Source: an uncultured Alphaproteobacteria bacterium
Lineage (GTDB): Bacteria > Pseudomonadota > Alphaproteobacteria > Caulobacterales > Caulobacteraceae
DNA: 64,000 nucleotides
Assembly: GCA_903860975.1 (NCBI GenBank)
Contig: CAIOSI010000051.1
Span: 1-64,000, forward strand
Direction of reading: 5' to 3'
Numbering within the stretch: the first letter of the stretch is position 1; every line of letters starts with the position of its first letter. Positions 9,817 through 20,123 of this stretch are shown piece after piece. The notes below the pieces were generated by a model, which saw only the letters and a program-made list of their open reading frames with translations, searched no databases and was not told the DNA's origin. A program made the translations under genes and the position numbers.

Positions 9817-11952
9817 ATGGCAACTGCCGTCCAGAAAATCACCCTGTCGTCGTCGCGCGACATCCCCTTCAACAAGCTCGTGCTCAGCCAGTCGAACGTG
9901 AGGCGAGTGAAGGCCGGCGTCTCCGTCGAGGAACTCGCCGAATCCATCGCACGGCGCGGCCTGATCCAATCGCTTCATGTCCGCCCCGTCCACGACGCGG
10001 AGGGTCTGGAAACCGGCATGTTCGAAGTACCCGCCGGCGGGCGCCGCTATCGTGCGCTCGAACTCCTCGCCAAACAAAAGCGCCTGGCCAAGACTGCCCC
10101 GGTGCCCTGCGTTGTCGGCGACGCGGCGAGCGGCATCCTGGTCGATGAAATCTCCCTGGTTGAAAACATCGAACGGGCGCCGCTGCACCCGCTCGACCAG
10201 TTCCGTGCGTTTCACGCGATGCGCGAGAAGGGCATGACCGAGGAGGCCATCGCCGCCGCCTTTTTCGTGGGCGCGAACGTCGTCAAGCAACGCCTGCGCC
10301 TCGCCGCCGTGTCGCCCGTCCTGCTCGATGTCTATGCCGAGGACGGCATGACGCTCGAACACGTAATGGCCTTCACCGTTACCGAGGACCACACCCGTCA
10401 GGAACAGGTCTGGGCGGCGATCCGCGATAGCTGGCAGAAAGAGCCCTGGCAGATCCGGAGGATGCTGACCGAAACCACGGTCCGCGCTTCAGACAAACGC
10501 GCGATCTTCGTCGGTGTCGATACCTATGAAGCCGCCGGTGGCATCGTGTTGCGCGATCTTTTCCAGTCCGATGATGGCGGGTGGCTCCAGGACGTCGGCA
10601 TGCTCGATCGTTTGGTCGCAGAGAAGCTCAGGGCAGAAGCCGACAAGATAGCCGCCGAGGGCTGGAAATGGGTCGAGGCGAGCCTCAGCATTCCTTACGG
10701 GGCCACCCATGGGATGCGCGAGCTTTCCGGCGCGCCGATCGAGATGACCGAGGAAGAACGGGCGACCCGCGCGGCCTTGCAGGCGGAACTGGATCGCCTG
10801 ACCGAGCAGTACGATAACGCCGACGAACTGCCAGACGAGATCGATCAGCGGCTGGGCGAGATCGAAGCCGCGATCGAGGCGCTCGACAATCGTCCGATGC
10901 GCTTCGAACAGACCGAAATCGCTATCGCCGGGGCCATCATCACCATCGACTCCGATGGGTCGCTGATCGCACACCGCGGCTATGTCCGCCCCGAGGACGA
11001 GGCGCCGATCGAACCGACGCACGAAAACGGCCACCCGACACCTGATGGCTCGGAGGTGTCATCACTGGCGCATGGTGTAAAGCCGACCGTCGTCACCATG
11101 GGCGGACAGCCCCTCCAAGGCGAGGATGAAGAGGACGATGGTGTCAAGCCGTTGCCCGAGCGCCTGGTGACCGAACTGACGGCCCACCGCACGCTGGCTT
11201 TGCGCGACGCGGTCGCACAGAACCCTCGGATCGCAATGACGGCGCTCCTGCACAAACTCGTCTCCGATACCTTCCACCATCGCTCGGCAAATGGTGCGCT
11301 CGAGGCTCAGGTTCGGCATGTCTACTTCCCCGCCCAAGCACAAGACCTCGGCGAGAGCGCATCGGCCCAGGCCGTTGATGATCGCCACGCGCAGTGGAAT
11401 GGCCGCGTCCCGGCTGACGACACCGCGCTCTGGGACTGGCTGACCGAATTGGACGAGGAAGGTCGCATGGCGCTTCTTGCGCATTGCGTCAGCTACGGGG
11501 TGAACGCGCTCTATGAGCGGCCCAACCCCTATAGCGGCTCCGGTGTCAGCGAGCAGGCCCTGCAACTGCGCTTCGCCCAGGCCGACAGGCTGGCAAGGGC
11601 GACCGGGCTCGACATGGTGCAGGCTGGGTGGCGGCCAACGGTCGGCAATTATCTCGGCAGGATCACCAAGTCGCGCATTCTCGAATCCGTGCGCGAAGGC
11701 GCCGGTGAACGCGCGGCGCAACTCATCGACCATATGAAAAAGTGCGACATGGCCAAGGAAGCCGAGCGCCTGCTGGCCGATACCGGCTGGTTGCCCGAAC
11801 CGCTCCGACTTGCCGATGTAGATGGTGCAATCGGGGGCGAGCCTGCCGATCAAAACGGCGACGACGCGGCTTTGCCTGCCTTCCTCACCGATGACGGCGA
11901 GGATGACGAGGCGACCGAGGACGAAGACGCCACGGCCATCGCCGCTGAATGA
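9817..11952 (+). CDS. ParB/RepB/Spo0J-family nuclease-like partition protein
   Basis: 'LSQSNVRRVKAGVSVEELAESIARRGLIQSLHVRP', 'GGRRYRALELL', 'LVENIERAPLHPLDQFRAFHAM'. Confidence 0.88.
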   Translation: MATAVQKITLSSSRDIPFNKLVLSQSNVRRVKAGVSVEELAESIARRGLIQSLHVRPVHDAEGLETGMFEVPAGGRRYRALELLAKQKRLAKTAPVPCVVGDAASGILVDEISLVENIERAPLHPLDQFRAFHAMREKGMTEEAIAAAFFVGANVVKQRLRLAAVSPVLLDVYAEDGMTLEHVMAFTVTEDHTRQEQVWAAIRDSWQKEPWQIRRMLTETTVRASDKRAIFVGVDTYEAAGGIVLRDLFQSDDGGWLQDVGMLDRLVAEKLRAEADKIAAEGWKWVEASLSIPYGATHGMRELSGAPIEMTEEERATRAALQAELDRLTEQYDNADELPDEIDQRLGEIEAAIEALDNRPMRFEQTEIAIAGAIITIDSDGSLIAHRGYVRPEDEAPIEPTHENGHPTPDGSEVSSLAHGVKPTVVTMGGQPLQGEDEEDDGVKPLPERLVTELTAHRTLALRDAVAQNPRIAMTALLHKLVSDTFHHRSANGALEAQVRHVYFPAQAQDLGESASAQAVDDRHAQWNGRVPADDTALWDWLTELDEEGRMALLAHCVSYGVNALYERPNPYSGSGVSEQALQLRFAQADRLARATGLDMVQAGWRPTVGNYLGRITKSRILESVREGAGERAAQLIDHMKKCDMAKEAERLLADTGWLPEPLRLADVDGAIGGEPADQNGDDAALPAFLTDDGEDDEATEDEDATAIAAE

Positions 11953-12012
11953 TCACCTTGCGCGGGGAGTGGCAAGGGTCCGCTCTCCGCGCCCTTTCCA
12001 AGGGAAATCACC

Positions 12013-12231
12013 ATGGTTGATTCATCCGCCACAGCGCGCCGCGTGGTCTTTCAATACCTCGTGCCCGTCCACGTCGAAGTTGAAGACGGTCTCGTCACCT
12101 GCGTGACCGTGATCGACGAAACGCCCGTCCGCGATCCGATCGTCGTCGAAGGCGATGAAAGCTATCTGTCAGCCGCCGTTGCCGCCGCAGATGACGGGCA
12201 AGACTGGCCGTCCTGGCAGTTCGGATACTGA
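12013..12231 (+). CDS. Small conserved hypothetical protein
   Basis: 72-aa ORF in backbone orientation, spaced after a GC-rich hairpin (about 11961-11993). Confidence 0.55.
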   Translation: MVDSSATARRVVFQYLVPVHVEVEDGLVTCVTVIDETPVRDPIVVEGDESYLSAAVAAADDGQDWPSWQFGY

Positions 12232-12268
12232 TCCACCCCTTCCATCCATCACCACGGCCCGATCACGT

Positions 12269-12306
12269 CCGCGCGGCGAGTCCCCGCGCGGCGCCGGGCT
12301 TTTCCT
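12269..12306 (+). terminator. Candidate Rho-independent terminator
   Basis: CCGCGCGG (12269-12276) pairs with CCGCGCGG (12284-12291), then CGCCGGGCTTTTC. Confidence 0.45.
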
Positions 12307-12319
12307 GTCGGAGGCCCAC

Positions 12320-12736
12320 ATGGCTGACTATTTCATCCACTTCTCGTGCCTGCTCGATGTCGGCACGCCGGCGAACGCCGCCCGCGCACTCGATCTCTAC
12401 AACGCCCTGTCCGAGGCCGGCGCTTCGGAGGAGCCGCCTTCCGACGGGTTCCTCCTTTCGATTCAGCCCGAGCATGGCGGCTCTGCGCTCTGGATGCGCG
12501 ACGACGTCACCGGCGATCCCGAGCGCGTCATCCAGTTCGTGAAACGCTGCGCCGCCGAGTTTCAACTCACCGGCCGCTGGGGGTTCCAATACGCGAACAC
12601 CTGCTCGAAGCCGCGCCTCGATGGCTTCAGCGGCGGGGCGCATGTGCTCGACCTTGGCGCCGGCGAGACAATCGCCTGGACCTATACCGATGGCTGGCTT
12701 GCCTCAGTCCTCGACGGAGGCGACGGCGATGCCTGA
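12320..12736 (+). CDS. Conserved hypothetical protein
   Basis: ATG 12320, 138 aa, overlaps the next ORF by 8 nt. Confidence 0.6.
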   Translation: MADYFIHFSCLLDVGTPANAARALDLYNALSEAGASEEPPSDGFLLSIQPEHGGSALWMRDDVTGDPERVIQFVKRCAAEFQLTGRWGFQYANTCSKPRLDGFSGGAHVLDLGAGETIAWTYTDGWLASVLDGGDGDA

Positions 12737-13373
12737 GATCATCGAAACCACTGTCTATGAGCTCCATGAGCTTTCCGACGGGGCAAAGGCAAAGGCCCGC
12801 GCCTGGTTTCGCGAAGGCGGCTTCGACCACGACTGGTACGATGCCGTCTACGCGGATTTCGAGCAGATTTGCGCGATCCTCGGCGTAGTACTGAAGACCA
12901 ATACCGTCCGCCTCATGGGTGGAAGATCGCGTCAGGAAGCATGCATCTATTTCCGCGGCTTCTGGAGCCAGGGGGACGGCGCGTGTTTCGAAGGGCGCTA
13001 TGCGCATGCGCCTCGGGTGTCTGCAAAGATCCGCGAGCACGCGCCGCAGGACGCCACACTTCACCAGATCGCTGACGCCTTGCAGGCCATACAACGGCGC
13101 AATTTCTGCCAGCTGCGAGCCGATGTCCGCCATCGCGGTCACTATTATCACGCGTATTGCATGGCGATCGACGTCGAGCGCGAGAGCCCGACCGGACAGG
13201 ACATGACCCATGGCGCCGAAAGCATCGTGACCGAAGCCTTGCGCGATCTGGCGCGCTGGCTCTACCGGCAGCTCGAACAGGAATACGAATATCAGACGGC
13301 CGATGAGACCGTCGACGAGGCCATAGCCGCCAATGCCTATACTTTCACTGACGTAGGTCGGCGGTTCGGCTGA
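12729..13373 (+). CDS. Conserved hypothetical protein, 'antitoxin of TA stability system'-like annotation class
   Basis: MPEIIETTVYELHELSDGAKAKARAWFREGGFDHDWYDAVYADFEQICAILG...; start overlaps the upstream ORF. Confidence 0.65.
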   Translation: MPEIIETTVYELHELSDGAKAKARAWFREGGFDHDWYDAVYADFEQICAILGVVLKTNTVRLMGGRSRQEACIYFRGFWSQGDGACFEGRYAHAPRVSAKIREHAPQDATLHQIADALQAIQRRNFCQLRADVRHRGHYYHAYCMAIDVERESPTGQDMTHGAESIVTEALRDLARWLYRQLEQEYEYQTADETVDEAIAANAYTFTDVGRRFG

Positions 13374-13382
13374 CCTTCACAG

Positions 13383-13412
13383 GCGCCCCGCCTAACGGCC
13401 GGGCGCTTTTTT
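13383..13412 (+). terminator. Rho-independent terminator
   Basis: GGCGCCCCGCCTAACGGCCGGGCGCTTTTTT: GC stem plus T6 run just after the 13373 stop. Confidence 0.75.
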
Positions 13413-13523
13413 CATGTCCACACATGAGAGGAAGAGGACTGCCGGAACGGGATGAGACCCGTGCGGCTGAGAGAGAGCGGCGCGCGGGCTCGTTCCTTCC
13501 CGCTCTCCTTGAGGTCCCTGCCC

Positions 13524-16500
13524 ATGACCATACTCGTTCCCGCCGCCGCGGCGTCGGCGTCGCCGCTGCTGCGCGACCCGTCCTCCGCCATTCACGCCGC
13601 CGCCAATCTTCTGCTTCCCAAGCTCGAACAGGGCCAGCATGTCGAGGCATCCCATCTGCGACGCGCCATGGAAGATGCGTTCGGCGCCTCCGACGCATCT
13701 GGCGCGTGGGACTGGAAAGTCGCCTATGACGCCTGCGAAGTCGCGACGGTCCTATTCCTGCGCAAATACGGAAAAGCCCTTTTCCGCAAAGCCGCCTCTC
13801 CGACTTCACGCCTTTGCGTGCTGGAGAAGATCGCCGCGCTACTGCCAACGCACACGCGCCGTTCCGAGGAAAGCCAGGCGTTTCAGCAATTCTCCACGCC
13901 GATTCCACTCGGCCTTGCTGCACTGACTGCGGCTGCGATCATGCCGAGCGACCGTGTGCTGGAACCCTCGGCGGGCACCGGCCTCCTTGCCATCCTCGCG
14001 CAGACCATTGGCGGCTCGCTGACCCTCAATGAACTGGCCGAAACCCGCGCCGATCTGCTCGGCCACCTCTTTCCGGCCACCGCCGTCACCCGCTTCGACG
14101 CCGCGCAGATCGACGATCACCTCGATACAGATGTGATCCCGACCGTTGTGTTGATGAACCCGCCGTTCTCAGCCTTGGCCAAGGTCGCTGGAAGAGTTCA
14201 TGATGCCGGTTTTCGGCACATTTCATCGGCCCTCGGCCGCCTCGCGCCCGGTGGCAGGCTAGTCGCGATCACCGGCGCCAATGTCGGACCAGACCTCCCG
14301 GACTGGCGCGACACCTTCGTCGCTTTGCAGGGCCGCGCGCGTGTCGTGTTCAGCACTGCCATTGCCGGTTCGGTCTACGCCAGGCACGGCACCAGTTTTC
14401 CGACGCGGCTGACGATCATCGACAAGCTCCCCGCGGAAGATCCGACCGCGTTCCCGGTCTCGCCGGGCATCGCCCCTGATGCGGGCACGTTGCTCGACTG
14501 GATCGAAGCTCACGTACCGCCGCGACCGGCTGTCGCGCTCGCGATAAGCGCGACGCCGATGATCGCCACGGCGCCCAAATCGGTGCGCGGCTACATCGCC
14601 TGCTCAACGCCCACCCGTCCGGCCAGCCACGTCGCCGCCGATCCGGAAGCGATTGATCTTGTCTATGAGACCATCGATTGGGCGCCGCCCCGAAGCGACC
14701 GGATGAGCGATGGCCTCTATGAAGGCTACGCTCTTCAGTCGATCCGTATTCCTGGATCTCAGGCCCACCCCACCAAACTCGTGCAGTCGGCGGCCATGGC
14801 CTCTGTCGCGCCGCCCAAGCCCAGCTACCGACCGACGCTGCCAACAAACATCCACACGCTGCTGTCCGATGCTCAGCTCGAAACCGTCATCTACGCCGGC
14901 GAAGCGCACGGGGATTTTCTCGCGGGGTTGTGGACCGTCGATGAAACCCACGACCTCGTTCAAGCCGCACCAGAGGGCGCAACCCACACGGTCCGGTTTC
15001 GGCGAGGCTTCATGCTCGGCGACGGCACGGGCGCGGGCAAAGGACGCCAGTCGGCCGGCATCATCCTCGACAATTGGCTTCAGGGCCGTCGCAAGGCCGT
15101 ATGGATCAGCAAGTCGGACAAGCTGATCGAGGACGCGCAGCGCGACTGGTCTGCGCTGGGCATGGAGCGCCTGCTGGTCACGCCGTTGTCGCGCTTCCCG
15201 CAAGGCAAGCCGATCTCGCTTTGCGAAGGCGTCCTGTTTGCAACCTATGCCACGCTGCGCTCCGACGAACGCGGCGAAAAGGTTTCGCGGGTTAGGCAAA
15301 TCGTTGATTGGCTAAGCGCCGATTTCAACGGGGTCATCATTTTCGACGAGAGCCATGCCATGCAGAACGCCGGCGGCGGCAAGGGAGAACGCGGAGACGT
15401 CGCCCCATCACAGCAAGGGCGCGCCGGACTGCGTTTGCAACATGCACTGCCCGATGCCCGCGTCGTCTATGTCTCAGCCACCGGCGCCACCAGCGTTCAC
15501 AACCTCGCCTATGCCCAGCGCCTGGGTCTCTGGGGCAGCGATGACTTCCCCTTCGCCACCCGCGCCGAATTCGTCGAGGCCATCGAGGATGGCGGTGTTG
15601 CAGCGATGGAAGTGCTGGCACGCGACCTGCGTTCGCTCGGCCTCTACACCGCCAGGTCGCTCTCCTATGACGGCGTGGAATATGAGCTGGTCGAACACAG
15701 GCTGACCGACGACCAGCGCCAGATCTACGACGCCTATGCCGGAGCCTTCGCCATTATCCACAATCACCTCGACGCCGCGATGGAGGCAGCAAACATAACC
15801 GGCAGCGACGGCACGCTGAACCGCCAAGCCAAGTCCGCCGCCCGCAGCGCCTTCGAGTCAGTGAAGCAGCGATTTTTCGGTCATCTGCTGACCTCAATGA
15901 AAACGCCGACCCTGATCCGCTCGATCGAGCGCGATCTTGAGGCCGGCCACGCCGCCGTCATCCAGATTGTCTCGACCGGCGAAGCGCTGATGGAGCGGCG
16001 TCTTGCGGACATCCCGACCGAAGAATGGAACGATGTGCGCGTGGACATCACGCCGCGCGAATATGTTCTGTCGTATTTGCAGCACTCCTTCCCAGTGCAA
16101 CTGTATGAGCCCTACACCGACGGTGAGGGTAATCTCGCCTCGCGGCCTGTTGTTCGTGATGGCCAGCCGGTCGAATGCCGCGAAGCCGTCCGCCGCCGCG
16201 ACGATCTCATCGAACGGCTCGCCGCGCTGACACCCGTCCCGGGCGCGCTCGACCAAATCGTTCAACGGTTCGGCGCCGATATGGTGGCGGAAGTTACGGG
16301 ACGATCGCGGCGCATCGTTCGCAAGGGCGAGCGCTTCGCCGTCGAGAACCGCGCCGCCAGCGCCAATCTCGCCGAGACGGCTGCCTTCATGGACGATCTG
16401 AAGCGCATCCTCGTCTTCTCGGACGCAGGCGGCACCGGGCGCAGCTATCATGCAGACCTGTCGGCAAAGAACCAGCGGCTGCGCGTCCACTACCTTCTCG

Positions 16501-17840
16501 AACCGGGCTGGAAAGCCGACGCCGCGATCCAAGGCCTCGGGCGCACCAACCGCACCAATCAGGCGCAGCCGCCGCTTTTTCGTCCGATCGCAACGGACGT
16601 GAAGGCCGAGAAGAGGTTCCTTTCGACGATCGCGCGGCGGCTCGACACGCTGGGCGCCATCACGCGCGGCCAACGTCAGACGGGCGGACAGGGCCTGTTT
16701 CGGCCCGAAGACAATCTTGAAAGCCCATACGCTCGCGCCGCGCTGCGGCAGCTCTACTTGCTCATCGTGCGCGGAAAAATCGAGGATTGCTCTCTCGAAC
16801 GCTTCGAGACCGCCACGGGCCTCAAACTTATGGATTCAACCGGCATCAAGGACGAGCTTCCGCCGATCACGACGTTCCTCAACCGCCTGCTGGCGCTGAC
16901 CATTGAGTTGCAGGGCATTCTCTTCACGGCTTTCGAGCAACTGCTCGACGCCAAGGTGGCGGGCGCCATCGCCGGCGGCATCTATGACCTTGGCCTTGAA
17001 ACGCTGACGGCAGAGAGCTTCGTCGTCACCGACCGGACGCCGATCTATACCCATCCCGCGACCGGCGCGGAAACACGCCTACTCGCCATCATCCAGCGCG
17101 AGCGCAATCGGCCGATGTCGCTTGACGACGCTCTGGCATGGTTGGACGACGGCCATGGAAAGCTGGTGGTCAATGCCAAATCCGGCCGCGCCGCAGTGCA
17201 GGTTCCAGCGCCGTCGCTCATGCTCGACGATGGCGAAATTGAGCGCCGTATCCGGCTGATCCGCCCGATGGACCATCATCACGCTTCTCTGGCCACGATG
17301 GCGGAAAGCCATTGGGAAGAAGTGGATCGGCAGGCCTTCGCCTCTGCGTGGAATCGCGAGTTGGACGATGTGCCGACCTTCACCGACAGCACGATCCATA
17401 TCGTTGCGGGCCTTCTCCTCCCAGTCTGGAAGCGCCTGCCCAATGAATCAACGCGGGTCTATCGCCTCCAGACCGATGACGGCGAGCGCATCATCGGTCG
17501 CCGCGTCTCTCCCGCCTGGGCCGCCAACGTCGCTTCGGCAGGAGTCACCAACCTCAGCGCTGCCGATGCCTACAACGCCCTGATCGATGGGCGCACTATC
17601 ATCGATCTTGCCGAGGGGCTCCAACTGCGACGTGCCCGGGTCATGGGCGCCAACCGGATTGAACTGACGGGGTTCACCGAGGCCATGCGCGAACGCCTGC
17701 GCGCCTATGGGCTCTTCACCGAGATCATTTCGTGGAAGCTGCGTTTCTTCGTACCCATCGATGCAAATGGCGCCAGCGTTCTCGGCCGTTTGATCGAGAC
17801 CTATCCGGCCCTGCGCATCTACGAGCGGGAGGCCGCCTGA
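13524..17840 (+). CDS. Strawberry-notch-like protein: N-terminal SAM-methyltransferase fused to SF2 helicase
   Basis: MTase: 'VLEPSAGTGLLAILAQ', 'VVLMNPPFSAL'. Helicase: 'GDGTGAGKGRQSAGIILDNW', 'IIFDESHAMQN', 'VSATGATS', 'FSDAGGTGRSYHAD', 'IQGLGRTNRTNQ'. Confidence 0.9.
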   Translation: MTILVPAAAASASPLLRDPSSAIHAAANLLLPKLEQGQHVEASHLRRAMEDAFGASDASGAWDWKVAYDACEVATVLFLRKYGKALFRKAASPTSRLCVLEKIAALLPTHTRRSEESQAFQQFSTPIPLGLAALTAAAIMPSDRVLEPSAGTGLLAILAQTIGGSLTLNELAETRADLLGHLFPATAVTRFDAAQIDDHLDTDVIPTVVLMNPPFSALAKVAGRVHDAGFRHISSALGRLAPGGRLVAITGANVGPDLPDWRDTFVALQGRARVVFSTAIAGSVYARHGTSFPTRLTIIDKLPAEDPTAFPVSPGIAPDAGTLLDWIEAHVPPRPAVALAISATPMIATAPKSVRGYIACSTPTRPASHVAADPEAIDLVYETIDWAPPRSDRMSDGLYEGYALQSIRIPGSQAHPTKLVQSAAMASVAPPKPSYRPTLPTNIHTLLSDAQLETVIYAGEAHGDFLAGLWTVDETHDLVQAAPEGATHTVRFRRGFMLGDGTGAGKGRQSAGIILDNWLQGRRKAVWISKSDKLIEDAQRDWSALGMERLLVTPLSRFPQGKPISLCEGVLFATYATLRSDERGEKVSRVRQIVDWLSADFNGVIIFDESHAMQNAGGGKGERGDVAPSQQGRAGLRLQHALPDARVVYVSATGATSVHNLAYAQRLGLWGSDDFPFATRAEFVEAIEDGGVAAMEVLARDLRSLGLYTARSLSYDGVEYELVEHRLTDDQRQIYDAYAGAFAIIHNHLDAAMEAANITGSDGTLNRQAKSAARSAFESVKQRFFGHLLTSMKTPTLIRSIERDLEAGHAAVIQIVSTGEALMERRLADIPTEEWNDVRVDITPREYVLSYLQHSFPVQLYEPYTDGEGNLASRPVVRDGQPVECREAVRRRDDLIERLAALTPVPGALDQIVQRFGADMVAEVTGRSRRIVRKGERFAVENRAASANLAETAAFMDDLKRILVFSDAGGTGRSYHADLSAKNQRLRVHYLLEPGWKADAAIQGLGRTNRTNQAQPPLFRPIATDVKAEKRFLSTIARRLDTLGAITRGQRQTGGQGLFRPEDNLESPYARAALRQLYLLIVRGKIEDCSLERFETATGLKLMDSTGIKDELPPITTFLNRLLALTIELQGILFTAFEQLLDAKVAGAIAGGIYDLGLETLTAESFVVTDRTPIYTHPATGAETRLLAIIQRERNRPMSLDDALAWLDDGHGKLVVNAKSGRAAVQVPAPSLMLDDGEIERRIRLIRPMDHHHASLATMAESHWEEVDRQAFASAWNRELDDVPTFTDSTIHIVAGLLLPVWKRLPNESTRVYRLQTDDGERIIGRRVSPAWAANVASAGVTNLSAADAYNALIDGRTIIDLAEGLQLRRARVMGANRIELTGFTEAMRERLRAYGLFTEIISWKLRFFVPIDANGASVLGRLIETYPALRIYEREAA

Positions 17841-18874
17841 TGACACGGCTTGATGCTGGAGATCTTGCCCATCGTCTCGGTCGACAGGCTGAGGCGGTTT
17901 GCCGCCGTTACCTCGGCGCCGGGCGTAGACAGGGCCATTACTGGCTGGTGGGCGACGTCTACAACACGCCGGGCCGATCCCTCTTCGTGCGGCTTAAGGA
18001 TTCACCCAAAGGCCCGGCGGGAAAGTGGCAGGATGCCGCGACGGGCGAGCGTGGTGACCTGCTCGACGTGATCCGTTTGGCCTTGGGGCTCGCTGACTTC
18101 GCCCATGTCGCTGAGGAAGCGCGCGCCTTTCTCAGTCTGCCACATCCCGAACCCACATGGTCACAGCCGAAATCGCCACGCGCACCGTCAGGGTCGGCCG
18201 AGGCGGCAAAGCGGCTCTTTGCTATGTCGAAGCCGATCAGCGGCACACTCGCGGGCACGTATTTACGTCGTCGCGGCATCACGACTTTGCACGGAACCGG
18301 AAGTCTCCGCTTTCACCCTCGCTGCTATTATCGGCCCGATGAGCATGAGGTCATCGAGACATGGCCGGCGTTGATCGCCGCCGTCACGGATCTCAGTGGC
18401 CAGATGACCGGCGTGCATCGCACCTGGCTCGCACCCGATGGCAGCGACAAGGCGCCGATCGACACGCCGCGCAAGGCGATGGGCGACCTCCTCGGCCACG
18501 CGGTCCGCTTCGGCGTGCCCGGCGAAGTGATGGCGGCCGGCGAAGGCATTGAAAGCGTGCTGTCCATTCGCGAAGTGCTGCCCTGCATGGCCACGGCGGC
18601 AGCGCTCTCGGCGGCTCACCTCGCCGCCATCCTCTTCGCGGAACCACTGCGGCGGCTCTATATCGTTCGCGACAATGACCCGGCAGGCGACGGCGCACGA
18701 GATAGCTTGGTCGAACGAGCCGATGCGGCGGGTATCGAGACGATCGGGCTCTCCCCCACGCTCGGGGACTTCAATGAGGATCTACGCAAACTCGGCATCG
18801 ACGCGCTTCGGGGAAATATCCGATGTCAACTCGCTCCGCAGGACGTCGCCCGCTTCATGCGCGCCGCAGCATAG
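17840..18874 (+). CDS. Toprim-domain (CHC2-primase-like) protein
   Basis: 'VRLKDSPKGPAGKWQDAATGERGDLLDVIRL', 'TYLRRRGI', 'EGIESVLS', 'LYIVRDNDPAGDGA'. ATG overlaps the previous stop. Confidence 0.85.
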   Translation: MTRLDAGDLAHRLGRQAEAVCRRYLGAGRRQGHYWLVGDVYNTPGRSLFVRLKDSPKGPAGKWQDAATGERGDLLDVIRLALGLADFAHVAEEARAFLSLPHPEPTWSQPKSPRAPSGSAEAAKRLFAMSKPISGTLAGTYLRRRGITTLHGTGSLRFHPRCYYRPDEHEVIETWPALIAAVTDLSGQMTGVHRTWLAPDGSDKAPIDTPRKAMGDLLGHAVRFGVPGEVMAAGEGIESVLSIREVLPCMATAAALSAAHLAAILFAEPLRRLYIVRDNDPAGDGARDSLVERADAAGIETIGLSPTLGDFNEDLRKLGIDALRGNIRCQLAPQDVARFMRAAA

Positions 18875-19190
18875 TCGGAGCCGGAGAGATCGCGGTGAGC
18901 AACGCCGTCACTGTGCCCGCAGGCAAGCGTCTCGCCATCGAAAGGAGGACCGCGCCTCGGCCTTCGAGAGGGCGATAGGCCCACAAGCGGTCTGGCCCGG
19001 CAATGGCGGCGGCAAGCTATTTTCCGGCAGCGCGCATCGCGCCTTTCCATCGCGAACCAAAATAGCCTGCCTCTGCCATCCTCCGCTGCGCTCCGGCCCT
19101 TCGCCATGCTCCGGGTTCAGGGCCATTCCGCCCGTGGGCTTCTTCGCCATGAAGGCCGCGACGGTCGCGGTCCAATCGATGGAGAATACC

Positions 19191-20117
19191 ATGAGCGGGC
19201 ACGACGATTTTGAGCCTCACCACGACGCTTCCCCGACCGACCACGTTCTGCGGGAACTGCAACTCTACGGCTACCGTCCCTTCGCTGACGAACCCGATCC
19301 CCGGCCACTGCCCGAAGGCGACCGTGTCGCCGGCGCCATCGCTGACATTTTCGATGCCCTGATCTCTACGCTGGACGACACCCGCCTCGAACCCGACCTC
19401 GACGATCTCCTCTGGTCGACCGTCAATCTCTTTCACCGCGCGACAGAGCGGATCGAACGCGAACTCGACGACAACGAGCAGGCGCAGCGGCGCAGCCAAC
19501 GCGAGCAAGATGGCAGCGAGGTGAAGTCAGTCGAACTGGAACGATTGATCGCCGAGGGCCAAACCCTTCTCGAACGGCGCGATGCTTTCGAGCTGATGCG
19601 CGACCAGGCCGCCGATCACTTCGAGCGACAAACCGGATCGAGCTGGCGCCCCCGTTCCGGCTCCAAGGTCAACCATCGCAATATGACCGCGGCGATGATC
19701 GATAGCCGCGATTTTCTCGCTGCCAAGCGCCGCGCCGAGACCGAAGTGCTCATGCCCGCCGGGCCAAAGATCGCCTTCTCCGGCGGTGACAGCGCCGATC
19801 ACAAGCTGATCTGGGCTAAACTCGATCAGATCCGCGCCAAGCACCCCGACATGGTGCTGATGCACGGCGGAAGCCCCAAAGGCGCCGAAAAGATCGCCGC
19901 GCGCTGGGCCGACACACGCAAGGTGCCGCAGGTCGCCTTCAAGCCCGACTGGACCAAGCACGCCAAGGCCGCCCCCTTCAAGCGCAACGACCAGATGCTG
20001 GGCGTCATGCCGATCGGCGTCATCATCTTCCCCGGCACGGGCATTCAGGACAATCTCGCCGACAAGGCCCGCAAGCTGGGCATTCCGGTCTATCGGTTCG
20101 GCAAAGGCGGCGCGTGA
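19191..20117 (+). CDS. DUF2493 (SLOG-like) domain protein
   Basis: 'KIAFSGGDSADHKLIWAKLDQIRAKHPDMVLMHGGSPKGAEKIAARWADTRKVPQVAFKPDWTKH...GVIIFPGTGI'. Confidence 0.85.
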   Translation: MSGHDDFEPHHDASPTDHVLRELQLYGYRPFADEPDPRPLPEGDRVAGAIADIFDALISTLDDTRLEPDLDDLLWSTVNLFHRATERIERELDDNEQAQRRSQREQDGSEVKSVELERLIAEGQTLLERRDAFELMRDQAADHFERQTGSSWRPRSGSKVNHRNMTAAMIDSRDFLAAKRRAETEVLMPAGPKIAFSGGDSADHKLIWAKLDQIRAKHPDMVLMHGGSPKGAEKIAARWADTRKVPQVAFKPDWTKHAKAAPFKRNDQMLGVMPIGVIIFPGTGIQDNLADKARKLGIPVYRFGKGGA

Positions 20118-20123
20118 GCGCCG

